A stretch of 64,000 bases of DNA, from the NCBI GenBank assembly GCA_964017065.1, contig OZ024790.1:1049218-1113217 (forward strand). The letters run 5' to 3'. Position 1 is the first letter of the stretch, and each line of letters starts with the position of its first letter. The notes beneath the pieces are model-generated. The model ran no database searches, had not been told where the DNA came from, and worked only from the letters and a program-made list of their open reading frames with translations. The stretch is from Haliclona indistincta (Eukaryota; Porifera; Demospongiae; Haplosclerida; Chalinidae). The translations under genes and the position numbers were made by a program. This document shows positions 43,481-55,422 of this stretch, in pieces.

Positions 43481-44004
43481 TCAGATAATTAACTTGACTT
43501 GATAGTTGCATACTCATTTCTTTAAATTAATGTGCTTATAATTATTACATGCGTGCATTAAAATTTCTGTTTTATAAGCAACTGCTGCTGATGTATATTA
43601 TGGGGTTTTGCATTGTGACAAATGAATCGACTCGAATGGTCATTTCACCATAAGTTTGTTAATTATTTCTTAGTTGTAAGGTTTAGGGTTTATTTTTCTG
43701 TGTTTTTTGTGCTACATATTGAGTTTTATATCTCAGTTACCCACTCAACTGTCTTCTTGTTACCGAAATAGATGTCTCACAATATACGTCTCATCCGCAA
43801 TCTAGTCACGTATAATTGACTAAAATAATTATATACATAACTATTATAATAAAGTACATGTAACTATTCTAATAGTTTTGTTTGCTATATAAACTTGTGT
43901 ATTGTTCAAAGTAGGTGATTCTGTCTAAATAACTATAACAAACGTATGTAGTAGTGCTATCAGCAGCAATTCAAAATGGGAGAAAAGCCAAGTCTTTTAA
44001 ACTC
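43481..44004. other. Cathepsin-to-beta-helix flank (uninterrupted copy)
   Basis: Homologous to 15552-15957 plus 17145-17243. It gives the empty site for element A copy 3. Confidence 0.65.
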
Positions 44005-45518
44005 TTAAAATGTCTTATTGCTGTTGCTGATAGCGACTTCATCATTATTGTTATCATTGAGAAGACGGTAAGGAAGACTGTCATTAATATCATTACACTC
44101 ACGACTAACTGGAGTCTCCTTCTTCTTTAGTGAAGACAATTTCTGGTATATTTTAATGATTGTGTAAACAACCATGTATCCAATGGAAAGGAAGATCATT
44201 AGTAACTGTACAATGATCAATGTTGTTCCATTTGATCTGTGAAATGAAAAGTTATAAAGAGTAAAAATTAACAGAGATATGATAGTGATGAAAAGAGATA
44301 TCGAAAAGGCAGATGGCCAAACCATAGTAGTACTGTGGTCCTTGAACAATGATGCTGGATATTGTGATGAACAACAAGCGATAAAGAAAGTATAGCCCAG
44401 CAAAGTAGCGGTGTCGATCTCTGAAGCAAGCTTGGAAAGAATCGAGGAATGGCATCAGCTTCAGTCGTAGTTTGTTATAGTACCAATATGCTGCTGTCCT
44501 TGTGAAGCAGTCCATGCTAAACAGCTTAGTGAGTATGGGTTCCAGAATGAGGATAGTTGGTGGAGGTATCAAGATGAAGATAATACAAAGAAAGGCAGGC
44601 ACAGCATACCACAGATGGTCTCCCTTGAGATAGTCCAGCTCACCATCAAACATAGGAACACTTGCAATCCATTGACTGTGTATGCCATAGAGTCTTGAAG
44701 GAGTAAGTATGCGTGAAGTAATGCTAGCACATTGAAAATAGCACAGCACTAGGAATGCTGACAGTCCATCTACTATAGACCCTCTAATGTTCCTCCTGCC
44801 ACATCGTCTGCACAGCTTCACACAGCTGTAACATGAGTGGATTCTCATGATTAGAATGGTGGCCAGAACGAGAAAGAAGGCATAAGCTAGTGTGGCATAT
44901 TGAATCATGAATAGATTCATGATACTGTCAGTTTGAAATATGCAAAATTCTAAAGGAGGACCACTTCGAATTTCAAAAGACAAAACTCCTATAGCAAATT
45001 GAAAGAAGTCCACAACATGCTGTATAAAGTGGCTTTTTATTCGTATTGAACTAAATGCAGTGATATTTAGTCGTGATTGTATTTGGACATAGAAGACAAA
45101 GCAATAGACAGCTCCTGAAGTGAGCCTGATGTTGAAGAGCAAGACAACAAGAAAGATAATAGTCACTGGGAGCAGCTCTGAGACTATGTAGATAAGGATA
45201 CCATACTGACAGTAGGTGTGGTCACCGCACGTGTAACTAGCTGAATGATAATATACTGTCTTATTTGAAACACACCTTCCACAAAGCTGTCCGTACCTGT
45301 TATTTCCACAAATCTGTTGCTCTAGTTCAAGTGCGTCAGCCATTGGTGTTAAACTACACAACTCATCTTCATTGCAGTTAATCGTCATTGGATTACATAG
45401 CGGTGTTACGCAGAGACCAGTCAGTAGATTATCTTGTGTTGCATTAACAGTATTGTATCCTGCCCAATAGCTGCTAGCTATTGCTGCTGATCCACTTAGT
45501 TCACATTGTATTGATTCA

Positions 45519-47733
45519 AAAATAAAAAAGATTTCTATCGAAATCAAAAGGATGTAGGTTGTGAAATCTATCACTGGTTCACAATGTATCATTGCAGTGC
45601 TTCCAGTCTAGACATTCCAAAATTGCACATTTCACTAACATGAAATGTTTTTACTCATAAAAACTAAACGATAGGTTTTATAGCAGTCAAACTTGGTGAG
45701 AAGGCTGATACATCCTTCTAGAGTAAGTGTGCTTAGTTTAAACTGCAAGCCTTACTTGATCTCAAAGATACAAATGGCGAAGTGGCAGTTGTCGGAAACA
45801 CCCAATTAGCTTTTATTTTTAGACCATAAAATCTGTAAGAAGCTTAGTTAAGGAAAAATCTTCTGTGTGCAGGCGAACAACTAGTTCATCTACCAAATAC
45901 TCTAGAGCCAATGCTTAACTATCACGCAAACTAAAGTTCGGTCCAAAACAAACTCAAAAATCAACTAAAAATCAAAGTCAGAAAGTTTTTAGACTCAAAA
46001 ATCTGCAACTTTGCGAGTTAAGAAAAAGCGCTCCACAGGCAAGTAGCCTTATGCCTTAGCTAATCACAGCTCTTCGCTCGTGGCTGTAACTTACACCGTC
46101 GGCGAATACGAGGTGCTGGTAGCAGCAGCACTCGCCCGCTCTGTTCGTCTTCGTCTTAGTTATGACGTGCCAATGACTGTTGCCAGATTGATGACGTCAA
46201 TTTATCTGCATATCCGATAGAATATGCGGGAATGCACGGTCATCAACTTGGAAAACGTCATTGATACGTCATAAACTAAGACGAAGACGAACAGAGCGGG
46301 CGAGTGCTGCTGCTACCAGCACCTCGTATTCGCCGACGGTGTAAGTTGCAGCTACGAGCGAAGAGCTGTGATTAGCTAAGGCATAAGGCTACTTGCCTGT
46401 GGAGCGCTTTTTCTTAACTCGCAAAGTTGCAGATTTTTGAGTCTAAAAACTTTCTGACTCTGATTTTTTGTTGATTTTTGAGTTTGTTTTGGACCGAACT
46501 TTAGTTTGCGTGATAGTTAAGCATTGGCTCTAGAGTATTTGGTAGATGAACTAGTTGTTCGCCTGTACACCGAAGATTTTTCCTTAACTAAGCTTCTTAC
46601 AGATTTTATGGTCTAAAAATAAAAGCTAATTGGGTGTTTCCGACAGCTGCCACTTCGCCATTGGTATCTTTGAGATCAAGTAAGGCTTGCAGTTTAGACT
46701 AAGCACACTTACTCTAGAAGGATGTATCAGCCTTCTCACCAAGTTTGACTGCTATAAAACCCATCGTTTAGTTTGTATGAGTAAAAACATTTCATGTTAG
46801 TGAAATGTGCAATTTTGGAATGTCTAGACTGGAAGCACTGTACTAACAAGGAACAAGCATGGAATGGTAACACAGTTGACTTGCTAACAGACTATAGATC
46901 CCTACATCAGTGGCTGCTGTGGTTGGCCATAGCTAGTTCAGCTAGTGCTGTTGCTAGTGGTGTGGGGTGACCTACTTGTTGACTGCTGACACCTGACGTG
47001 CATTCAGCTTGTGTACAGCCACTGATGTAGGGATCTATGGTCTGTTAGCAAGTCAACTGTGTTACCATTCCATGCTTGTTCCTTGTTAGTATACATTGTG
47101 AACCAGTGGTAGATTTCACAACCCTACATCCTTTTGATTTCGATAGAAATCTTTTTTATTTTCTTGTTTGTGTCCTTTTTCTTTTTCAGTGAAATGCAGT
47201 TCAATATCATGCGGCACGTACTGAGCCGTCTTTGTTTCCATCATTGGTTTAGTTTTCCTGTTGCTGATGGCTTTTCTTTATTATTAAGAATTTAAACTTG
47301 TATTTAAAATAATTGTTACTCAGCTCGCCTACGCATGCATGCATGCATGCAGTGGATACGAGCCCCGCCCACACTTGCTTGTAGACCTGTACGGCGGTTG
47401 AAATTATCTGGCAAGCGCAGAATGGTGATCCTATAGCTTGCCGTTCTTCGAAGACTCCATACAGATATGTGTTCTCCGTGAAACATACGGCGTGGAGATA
47501 CTCAAGCTAGTGCTTGGTCACGTGCCCTAACCACTGCTTGGTCACGTGCGTATTGCGCAATCACATTAATGGCGTCTAACACTTAGCTGACAATGGATCA
47601 CGATCGAGAAATCGCGGAATTTATATCGCCGTTACGCTAAAAACAATGTCCAAAAGGCACATGCCAGGAGAATTTCACGACTGTTCGTGGGTGTTTTGGT
47701 TTCGGCACTGCTCGCGTAAAGGCGCTAGGCGAG

Positions 47734-47804
<71 letters not shown>

Positions 47805-48045
47805 AAACGAAGATGAAAAGTCGATTTTCACCGTTTTCAGGTTCGTCACTTTAGTAACAATTTCGAGCAATCTCCTTGCTACTGTACGATGGGGCAACGC
47901 CAGATAGCAGATTTAAGTGTCTTTTGACGTATAAAATTCATCACCAGGCGAAATATCAGCGTTTGAACGCTAATACATTGTATGTAGCCGCCATCTTTTT
48001 TTCTCGTTCAACCCTACATAGGGAGGCACTACCGTGCCTCCCTAA
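45519..48045 (-). mobile_element. Element A, copy 6, inserted in beta-helix gene 4
   Basis: Paralogues read 'gattcatagctgtgg' here. In gene 4 'gattca' is followed by the element and 'tagctgtgg' resumes at 48046, so insertion was between A and T with no duplicated bases. The hairpin end 'gggaggcac..gtgcctccc' plus CTAA is at 48021-48045. A GAAA microsatellite (47736-47809) is much longer than in copy 2. YY1-like GCCGCCATCTT lies at 47987-47997. The 1246-bp palindrome (45595-46840) is nested in its foldback arm. Confidence 0.85.
45595..46840. mobile_element. 1246-bp near-perfect palindrome nested in element A copy 6
   Basis: It starts 'cagtgcttccagtctagac' and ends with the exact complement. 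The arms run almost to the centre (about 46217), with few mismatches and nearly no loop. TA lies near both borders, and other copies of element A show 'aatgtaaactaac' where it sits, consistent with a TA target plus a few extra bases ('tcattg') on the left. No coding capacity is recognised. Confidence 0.85.
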
Positions 48046-49088
48046 TAGCTGTGGTCGCTTAAGCAAGTACATTTTAATGAATCATTGTGAAAGATAAATC
48101 CCGGACCACAAAAAGTCAGTTGGAATCTTACAATGAGTGTATATGTTGGACTCTCTAACAGTAACTCTCCTTCATCACCGGGAAATCCTAGGAGGACAAG
48201 CGAGTTGTTTAGATAACTGGCAACTTTTGTATTCAGCCTTGAAATCCGTACTCTGGCTGTGAATGGGAATATCTTACTAACATCATTTCCTATTTCATCG
48301 TTTTGTGTTATTTTCAAAGGAGCTGCTATGCCAGGCATAACCGTGCCTATAAAATCAATTGTAAAATTTTTGGGTGAAGTAACAACATGTTTCCTAGAGT
48401 TACTGAACATAAACTTTCCCAAGCAATCTTCTTTAAAAAAGAATGATGTGTTAGAGCCCCTGATTAGTTCATCACACAATGTGTTACAGGGTTCTATTGA
48501 TGTTGTATAAATGTCAGTGTATTCTACAGCAGCTGTGTTGCTGAAGAAATGGAATGAAACATTTGATGATGGTCTACCATTGTCTCTCATTTTCAAAAAA
48601 ACATGTTTTTCGATTTATGTTAGGGTCCCGATAGATAAATTTACTGGTTAAAGCACAAATGGCTCCACCAAACTTGGTGCATGGCTGTATTCCTCGTGAA
48701 GTAGAAGGAACTGTTGTCACCAGTTATAAGAGCTGAATTACCAAGCAGGACTATTGCTCCTCCTTTGTAGCCAGAGTTGTTACTAAAGAATGCAAGACTG
48801 TTAGCATCAAATTCTGCAGTTGCCGAATAACCAGAAGTTGAGTCAAGATACAACGCTGTGCCATTGTTTCCAGTAAAATTATTCATGCCTGCAAATGTGA
48901 CCTGCACTTCTGTGATAAGGAATGCACCGTTTTGATAGCCATTCAAAGTACCACTGACTGAATCAACGATCACCAAATTATTCTCAAATTTACAGTCAGT
49001 AAAACAAATCTGATTTATGAATGAAGATCCATAGATTGTGAAAACTCCATGACTTGCACTAACTGCGGCCCCACCTTGTGCTGCATTA

Positions 49089-49859
49089 TTATGCCTCGGT
49101 GGGCGGAGCCACGAGGCATACAGTAGTTCGTTTGTGTATGTATGTATGTATGTATGTATGTATGTATGTATCTGTCTGTCTGTCGGCAGGATTTCTCGTC
49201 GCTCACTGAAAACTAAGCGCTGAAACGTGCAACACAAGCTAATTTAAAAGTCGATATTTGCTTGAAAATGAATTGTAAGGATTTTGGTTATAAGGCTCTG
49301 TTCGTGAGTTATAGCGTGATTGCTTACCTCGCGATCGCCGGCTGGCGATCTAGTTGCTGATGTAACGACAAAATTGTCTATTGCTGGCTGCCTTACAGCT
49401 AGTGAGTTCGCCTTTACTTCAGAACAGCACGGCAGACTTGTATATGAAGCTGCGTTCTAGAGTTGTGGCGTATAGCTTTGCTTACCTCGCGATCGATGGC
49501 CGTTGCGGGCGATCTGGAGTTCTCCGTAGACAAAACTATCCACAGTTGACTGCCTAGAAGCTGATAGGTTACATCGTATGTCTAAAGAAATTGTGTAAGC
49601 AAGCTATCTCGCTCGTTGTACGTGCTGTGCCCTGAACAATATAGACACGCCCAGTTGAATTAGTGGTCAGCACTGATTGGCTTCTGATTGCATAACTATT
49701 ATAATACTGCATTGTGATTGCTGTACAGAAAGGTACAACAGCTGCAGTTTGTTGCTGTGTATGTGAAATTGTTGCATTCCACCGACGCATCTGCACCTTT
49801 GGTTTACTGTCGGTTGTCCCTGTGTGCTCCACCGAGGCATCAGCACCTTTGGTGCCTAG
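49089..49859. mobile_element. 771-bp Helitron-like (HINE-type) element in beta-helix gene 4
   Basis: Paralogues have 'gcagaattattcataaag'; here the insertion lies between the A at 49088 and the T at 49860. The right end has a hairpin GCACC-TTT-GGTGC followed at once by CTAG and T, as in Helitron 3' ends. Short subterminal inverted repeats ('atgcctcggtgg' left, 'ccaccgaggcat' right) recall Helentron-type elements. The left end is TT, not TC. A TATG microsatellite sits at 49137-49170. Confidence 0.65.
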
Positions 49860-50390
49860 TTCATAAAGTGACAACCTATACATTTGAATTGGTTGATTTT
49901 TTAAATTTTCATGTCTACAAAAAAGCGTAGATCGACAACCCTCCACCAGTGCCATATGAAGCAATATTGCCATTGAAAGAAGAATTCGAAACATTGATTG
50001 TATTGTTGCTGCTTGGAAGATCATTCTTGTAAATAATATCATAACCAATATTAAGCCCTCCTCCATTAACAGTGACTTTATTGCCAATAAAAGAGTTGTT
50101 CAAGATGTTTATTATGTTATTTGATACATTTCCTTTAACTCTTATCAATGTGCCGCCACCGAAAACAGCAGTATTACCTATAAGTGTGTTATTGACCAGT
50201 GTAATGCTGCTATTACAAAAATTGTAAGAAAGGATTCGAATTGCTCCGCCTTTTTCATAATTCCTAGATTCATGGATTTCTTCCTGTTTCAAACTGCGTG
50301 TGGTAGCGTTGTTGTACATGAAGACACTGTTAGCTTTGGTATAATCATGCATGCAGTTTCGCTGTTTAGATCCTTTGGCTTGGTCTCTAC

Positions 50391-51138
50391 CAGCTGTTGG
50401 CTAGCACATAGCATAATTAAATTCCACTACAACATCAATTATTGTATAATGATTATTTTTACACATATAATTTATGATGCTACAATACAATTCTATTGGG
50501 AAAATGAACTGCATACATACATGGCTATATAAATGCTATAGATGTTAATCAGTTCATAGTGCCTGCATAGATAATGGTGGCGGGAAATAGCTATTTCCTG
50601 ATTGACTGCAAAGGAAGAAAAAAAATAATAATAGACGTGTAGCTATAATTATAGCTGTCTCTTATTACTATTAAAATGGCTGTACGATGCAGACTACAAT
50701 AATTTTATTATACAACAACTAATGGGTACTGTTGGAACGTTTTGGTGGGTGTGGTGCTAATAGTATCTATGACTACATGTACAGTATCAAGAACTACATA
50801 TCTCCTCTATTATTAAAACAAGATAATATATCAAGTGGAAGCTATAGAATAATTATGAACAAGACACACATGATCTAGATCAACGGATATTACTGTCATT
50901 TATCGGCCTATACTTCACTGCTGCATGCTTCACGGTGTAGATAATTATATTACACAGATACACGTTAACAACAGAGTTTGCACAGTATTAGATCTATCGT
51001 CTTATGTCATTCCAGATCTATATGGAGCAATGAGCTGCTAGCCAATCAACTCCGCTGCTAGCGTTATCGATCACGAGAAAGCGACTATAACCATGCGCTG
51101 GACATGTGTTCGACAGGAAGTTTGGTAGGCGTGACACT
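50391..51138. other. AT-rich intergenic region
   Basis: No gene or repeat that I can name. The part from about 51090 ('accatgcgctgg', 'gtgttcgacaggaagtttgg') recurs at 62123-62157. Confidence 0.4.
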
Positions 51139-51370
51139 GGCCTGAGAGTGCATCGAGAGTGGACAGGTCTGATAGAGAATTGATTAACCTGAGAGTGCAC
51201 CAAGAGATGACAGTCTGATAGAGAATGGAGAGTGCATCAAAAGATGACAGGTCTGAGAATGGAGAGTGCATCAAGAGATGCTAACCTGCGAGTGCATCAA
51301 GAGATGAAACTGAGTACGATAGAGAATGGAGAGTGCATCAAAAGATGACAGGTCTGATAGAGAATGGAAT
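51139..51370. repeat. Imperfect tandem repeat 'gagagtgcatcaagagatga'
   Basis: About six units of 21-46 bp with the core 'gagtgcatcaagagatg' and 'ctgatagagaatgga'. A related block is at 62165-62330. Confidence 0.7.
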
Positions 51371-51397
51371 CTGTATGACCTCAAACAAAATTATTAA

Positions 51398-54300
51398 TCA
51401 AGTTCTTCCAGTTCTTCCTCTATTCCATCACCGCCCCCCTCTGTTATCAAAGCCTCCTCATCCTCCCCCGTCTGCAAATCTCCCTCTCCCCAAAAGCACT
51501 TTTCCCCTACCTCTGCCTCCTCCTGTACTTCCCCACCACTTGGCAAAACACTTAACAGACCTCTTCCTCCTAGCTCTCGCTCAACCCACAAACCTCCCTC
51601 TCCCCCCACCCCCTCTTGCCCCACCTCCTCTGCTTCACCCACCCACCCTCTAAATATTCTCTATTTCAATGCCCGTAGTATCCTTCCCAAGTTTAGTGAA
51701 CTTTATAGCCTATGCCACATATATAACCCTGATGTAATTAGTATTGTTGAATCCTGGCTTTCCTCTGAAATTTCAAACGATGAAATTAATATTCCTACTT
51801 ACTCTATTTTTCGCCTTGACCGCTCTCGTCATGGAGGTGGTATTCTTGTCTATGTTAAATCTTCCTTACGTGTTACCCCTATTCAATCCCCCAATACTAA
51901 TCTTGAATTTCTGTTCCTCTCTATCAAATCACACCATCGCTCCTTCTCCATAGCTACTTTCTACCGTCCACCCTCTTCTCCTCATGATCTAGATCTCCTT
52001 ATGAGTTCATTCTCTAAATTAAATCCTTCTCTGCTCCTAAATTTAATTTTATTGGGTGACTTTAATGTTAATTTCTCTAATTCTCATTCTTCTCTCTTTT
52101 ATAAACTTGAGTCTCTCTCCGATCTTTATGACCTAAAACAAATCATTAACCAACCCACCCATTACTCTCACTCTGGTACTCCTTCTATCATTGACCTTGT
52201 TTTTGTTCCTTCCTCTGTCTCCCCTCTTACCTGCTCTATTCTCCCTCCTGTGTCATCCTCTGATCACAATTCTATTCTCTTCTCTATACCTATGCTCTCC
52301 CCCAAACCCTCATCTTCCGCCCCCCCTCGTCATGTCTGGCTCTACAATGAGGCTGACTTTGATCGTGCTAATGAGATCCTTTCATCTATTCCCTGGTCTG
52401 AAATTCTCCCATCGTGCCCTGATACCTCCTGGATGATCTTCAAAGATCTTTTCCTCCGCACCATGCACATCTGTATCCCTTCCAAAACTTCTTTTCCTTC
52501 CACTCTTCCTCCTCACCCCTGGCTCAATAACAAAGCCCTACGTCTAATCAAACAAAGGAATTCAGCTTTCCGTTCTGCTAAACGCTCTGGTTCTACTTCC
52601 CTCCTCTGCCGCTACCGCTCCCTTCGTAATAAAGTTGTCTCCTATCTTAGAAAACTCAAATCTTGTTTTTTTAAGTCTCTCTCTTCTAACCCCAAATCTT
52701 TCTGGCCCACAATCAGTAAGCTACGGAAAAAGCATTCAACCATCCCTACTCTAACCTTTAATGACATCTCGGCCTCTACTCCTGCTTCTAAGGCTGATGT
52801 TCTCAACTCATACTTCTCTTCCTGTTTTAACACCTCCTCTCCTCCTCTCTCTTCTCCATCCACTCCACCTCCTTCTACCTCTACTCCTCCCTCCCTCTTA
52901 TGTTCTCCCGACAATGTTCTTGATCTCATCCTGAACTCACCCACTAACATTGCTCCAGGTCCAGATGGTATTTCTGCCCTTATGCTCAAAAATACTGCTC
53001 ACTCCATTTCCTTACCCCTTTCTTTAATATTTAACTCTTCTATTTCTTCCTGTTCTTTTCCCTCTGACTGGAAAAATGCCTTTGTTGTCCCTATTCCTAA
53101 ATCCTCTTCTCACTCTTCTTCACCTTCTAATTTTCGCCCCATTTCTTTATTGTCTATTGTTAGCAAACTACTTGAACGTCACATTTTTAACTTTTTATAT
53201 GATTTTTGTATGTCAAACCACCTTCTCTCTAATTCTCAGTTTGGTTTCCGTCCCGGTTTTTCAACTGAGTCTGCTCTCATTTCTGTTGTTAACTCATGGT
53301 TTTCCTCTCTTGACTCTCATAAATCTGTCTGTGCTGTTTTCTTTGACCTCTCTATAGGCATGAGCCTATTATTCTTTTAATTTCTCCTATTATTCTTTTC
53401 AGAATTTCTCAAAATTTTAACCTATTATTCTCACAAAATTGACCGATTATTCCAACATTATTCTCAAAAATTCCGCCAAATAAAGTTTCCTTCGCTTAAT
53501 CACATGATTTCTCATTAAATTTATGCATTGATAAAGTATCTATAATAAAGATGATTGCTATAAGAAAGATGATTTAAAGATACATGCATGTATTTCACAA
53601 GTATTGGTAAGTACCAATTTTGTTCATGCATTGTATAGAGGCATGCACCGAAATTCCTAAAGTAGCCTGTAGGTAGCTAATTATCTAGGCTTTGATAGGC
53701 GTCTACACACCCTCAGAGCTGTCCTGCAGTTTACATGAAATCTACAAGTACGCCGCTATTGCTGCCAGAGAAGTGTAAGATGGCCGTCAAGGTGAGCCAG
53801 CCATAACTCAAGAACGAAAGCACTTTAGCAAAATCCGCGAGTCACATTGCAAGCCATTGTCGTGCTTAGCCTCACGGTTCATACCTTAGACAGAATGAAC
53901 GTCGTTTACTGCTTCCATCGGCTTCCACTCATCGTCCTGATGATGCACACGTGACCATGGGTGATCGAATTTGATCGATTATTCTCGAATATTCTCAAAT
54001 TCTTTCAGTTACCTATTATTCTAAAAATTATTCCAGCATAATAGGCGCATGCCTACCTCTCTAAGGCCTTTGATTCTGTTCCCCACAACCCCCTTCTTAA
54101 CTCTCTATCTTCTCTAAACCTCCCCCCTCATCTTTTGCTTTGGTTTCATAGTTATTTATGTAACCGTACCCAACAAGTTATTGTTAATGGTTCCTCTTCC
54201 TCCAGATCTCCTGCTGTTTCTGGTGTCCCCCAGGGTTCCATCCTTGGACCTTTATTGTTTATTTTGTACATTAATGACTTATCTTTCCTCCCTTTTTCTT

Positions 54301-55118
54301 CTTCTGTAAATCTCACCCTCTATGCTGATGATATTCTTCTGTCTCACACCATCTCATCTCCCTTTTGTATGCACTCTGTCCAATCTAACATTAACTCAAT
54401 CACTTCCTGGCTATCCACTCACCTTCTTAATGTTAATACAAGTAAAACTAAGTATATGATTGTTACTCGTAAACCTTCACCCTTCCTCTCTTCTCTCCCT
54501 CCTCTTTTTCTTAATAATATCCGTTTAGAATGTGTGTCTTCCTACAAATATCTAGGTGTACTCCTGTGCTCTAATCTCTCCTGGTCTCCTCAGCTCAAGT
54601 CTGTCTGTTCCAAATCTAGAAAAGTTTTAGGTACCATTTTTCGTCACTTTTATCAGTTCTCATCCCCAAAAACTCTTGTCTGTCTATACCGTGCTCTCGT
54701 TCTCCCCCACTTATCCTATTGTTCCTCTGTCTGGTCTCCTCCTTTTTCTTCTGGTGATTCTCGCTCCCTTGAAAAAGTCCAATTCTTCGCTCTCAAACTC
54801 TGCTCTAAAAACTGGTCCTCTAATTATTCCTCTCTTCTCAATTCTACTAACTTACCTACCCTTTCCTCTCGCCGCTCTCAGGCTAAACTAATACTTACTT
54901 TCAAATTTCTTAATGATCTTCACTATTTCCCCCCTTCTATCTTCTCTTTTGTCAATCCTTCCTCTAGACTCTCCCGCCACTTTGACCCGCAAAATATTTC
55001 TGTTCCCTTCTCTCGTTCATCTGCTTCCTTCCACTCATTTGTCCCTTCTGCCTCAGTCCCGCCTCTGGAACTCTCTCCCTCACTCCACGAAAGCTCTTTC
55101 TACTCTCTATTACTTTAA
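51398..55118 (+). pseudogene. Non-LTR retrotransposon Z pol, interrupted by a hAT-type MITE
   Basis: Without the 701-bp MITE and one copy of its target, the frame is open from 51398 (just after an in-frame TAA) to 55118, about 1003 codons. A Pro/Ser-rich leader is followed by an APE endonuclease (YFNARSILPKF, VESWL, RHGGGILVY, LLGDFNVNF, SDHNS) and RT (NFRPISLLS, QFGFRPGFSTESA, interrupted in FFDLS, then KAFDSVPH, SGVPQGSILGPLLF, YADDILL) with a CR1-like C-terminus. It is related to Y but clearly a different lineage. No ATG precedes the endonuclease; the first is at 52001. ORF1 is absent, so the copy is probably 5'-truncated. Confidence 0.85.
53355..54055. mobile_element. hAT-type MITE (family H), copy 2, 701 bp
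   Basis: Perfect 8-bp target duplication 'cctctcta' (53347-53354 and 54056-54063) and the same ends as copy 1 (29088-29792). Removing it restores the pol frame of Z exactly, so the insertion is young. AAGATGGCCG is at 53777-53786. Confidence 0.92.
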
Positions 55119-55422
55119 AAAACGAATTAAATCTACTATGACCTAACTTTTGTCTCTGTCTTTGTTTTTTTTTGTTTTTTTTTGTTTTTTTTTGTTTTTT
55201 TGTTTGTATTTTCTTTAAGCTTTCTGCTTCTTACTTCACACATGTACATTACCACTCTTAATGATACTCTTAATAATTATTACTATCTTGCACATTACCA
55301 CTCACTTTTCCTTTCTTTGATGATACTCTTAATATTAGCCTAATGCTATTGAGTATCTTTTTGCAGTTAAAAAAAATACAGACACTGCAGTCAAGAGAAA
55401 TAGGTTGAGCAAGCTGGCTTGC
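55119..55422. other. 3' region of Z with T-run repeat
   Basis: Runs of nine T separated by G at about 55163-55205, then AT-rich sequence. Probably the untranslated end of Z; no gene. Confidence 0.5.

Larger units (their letters stand above)
44005..50390 (-). pseudogene. Beta-helix/multi-pass membrane gene 4, wrecked
   Basis: Reading 5' to 3' on the minus strand: beta-helix repeats (50352 down to about 49862); insertion of a 771-bp element (49089-49859); more beta-helix (49085-48641) with an extra 'catg' near 48680 and an extra A in a run near 48595, both shifting the frame; the end of the ectodomain (48596-48046); insertion of element A copy 6 with a nested palindrome (45519-48045); the membrane module (45518-44305); a deletion of about 75 bp at 44303 that shifts the frame; the C-terminal tail (to 44005). 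Signal peptide and upstream flank are missing: homology fades at about 50390. A clear pseudogene. Confidence 0.9.

Noticed and set aside
51139..51370. Possible CRISPR-like array
   Set aside because: Units vary in length and run into each other without unique spacers; eukaryotic tandem repeat.
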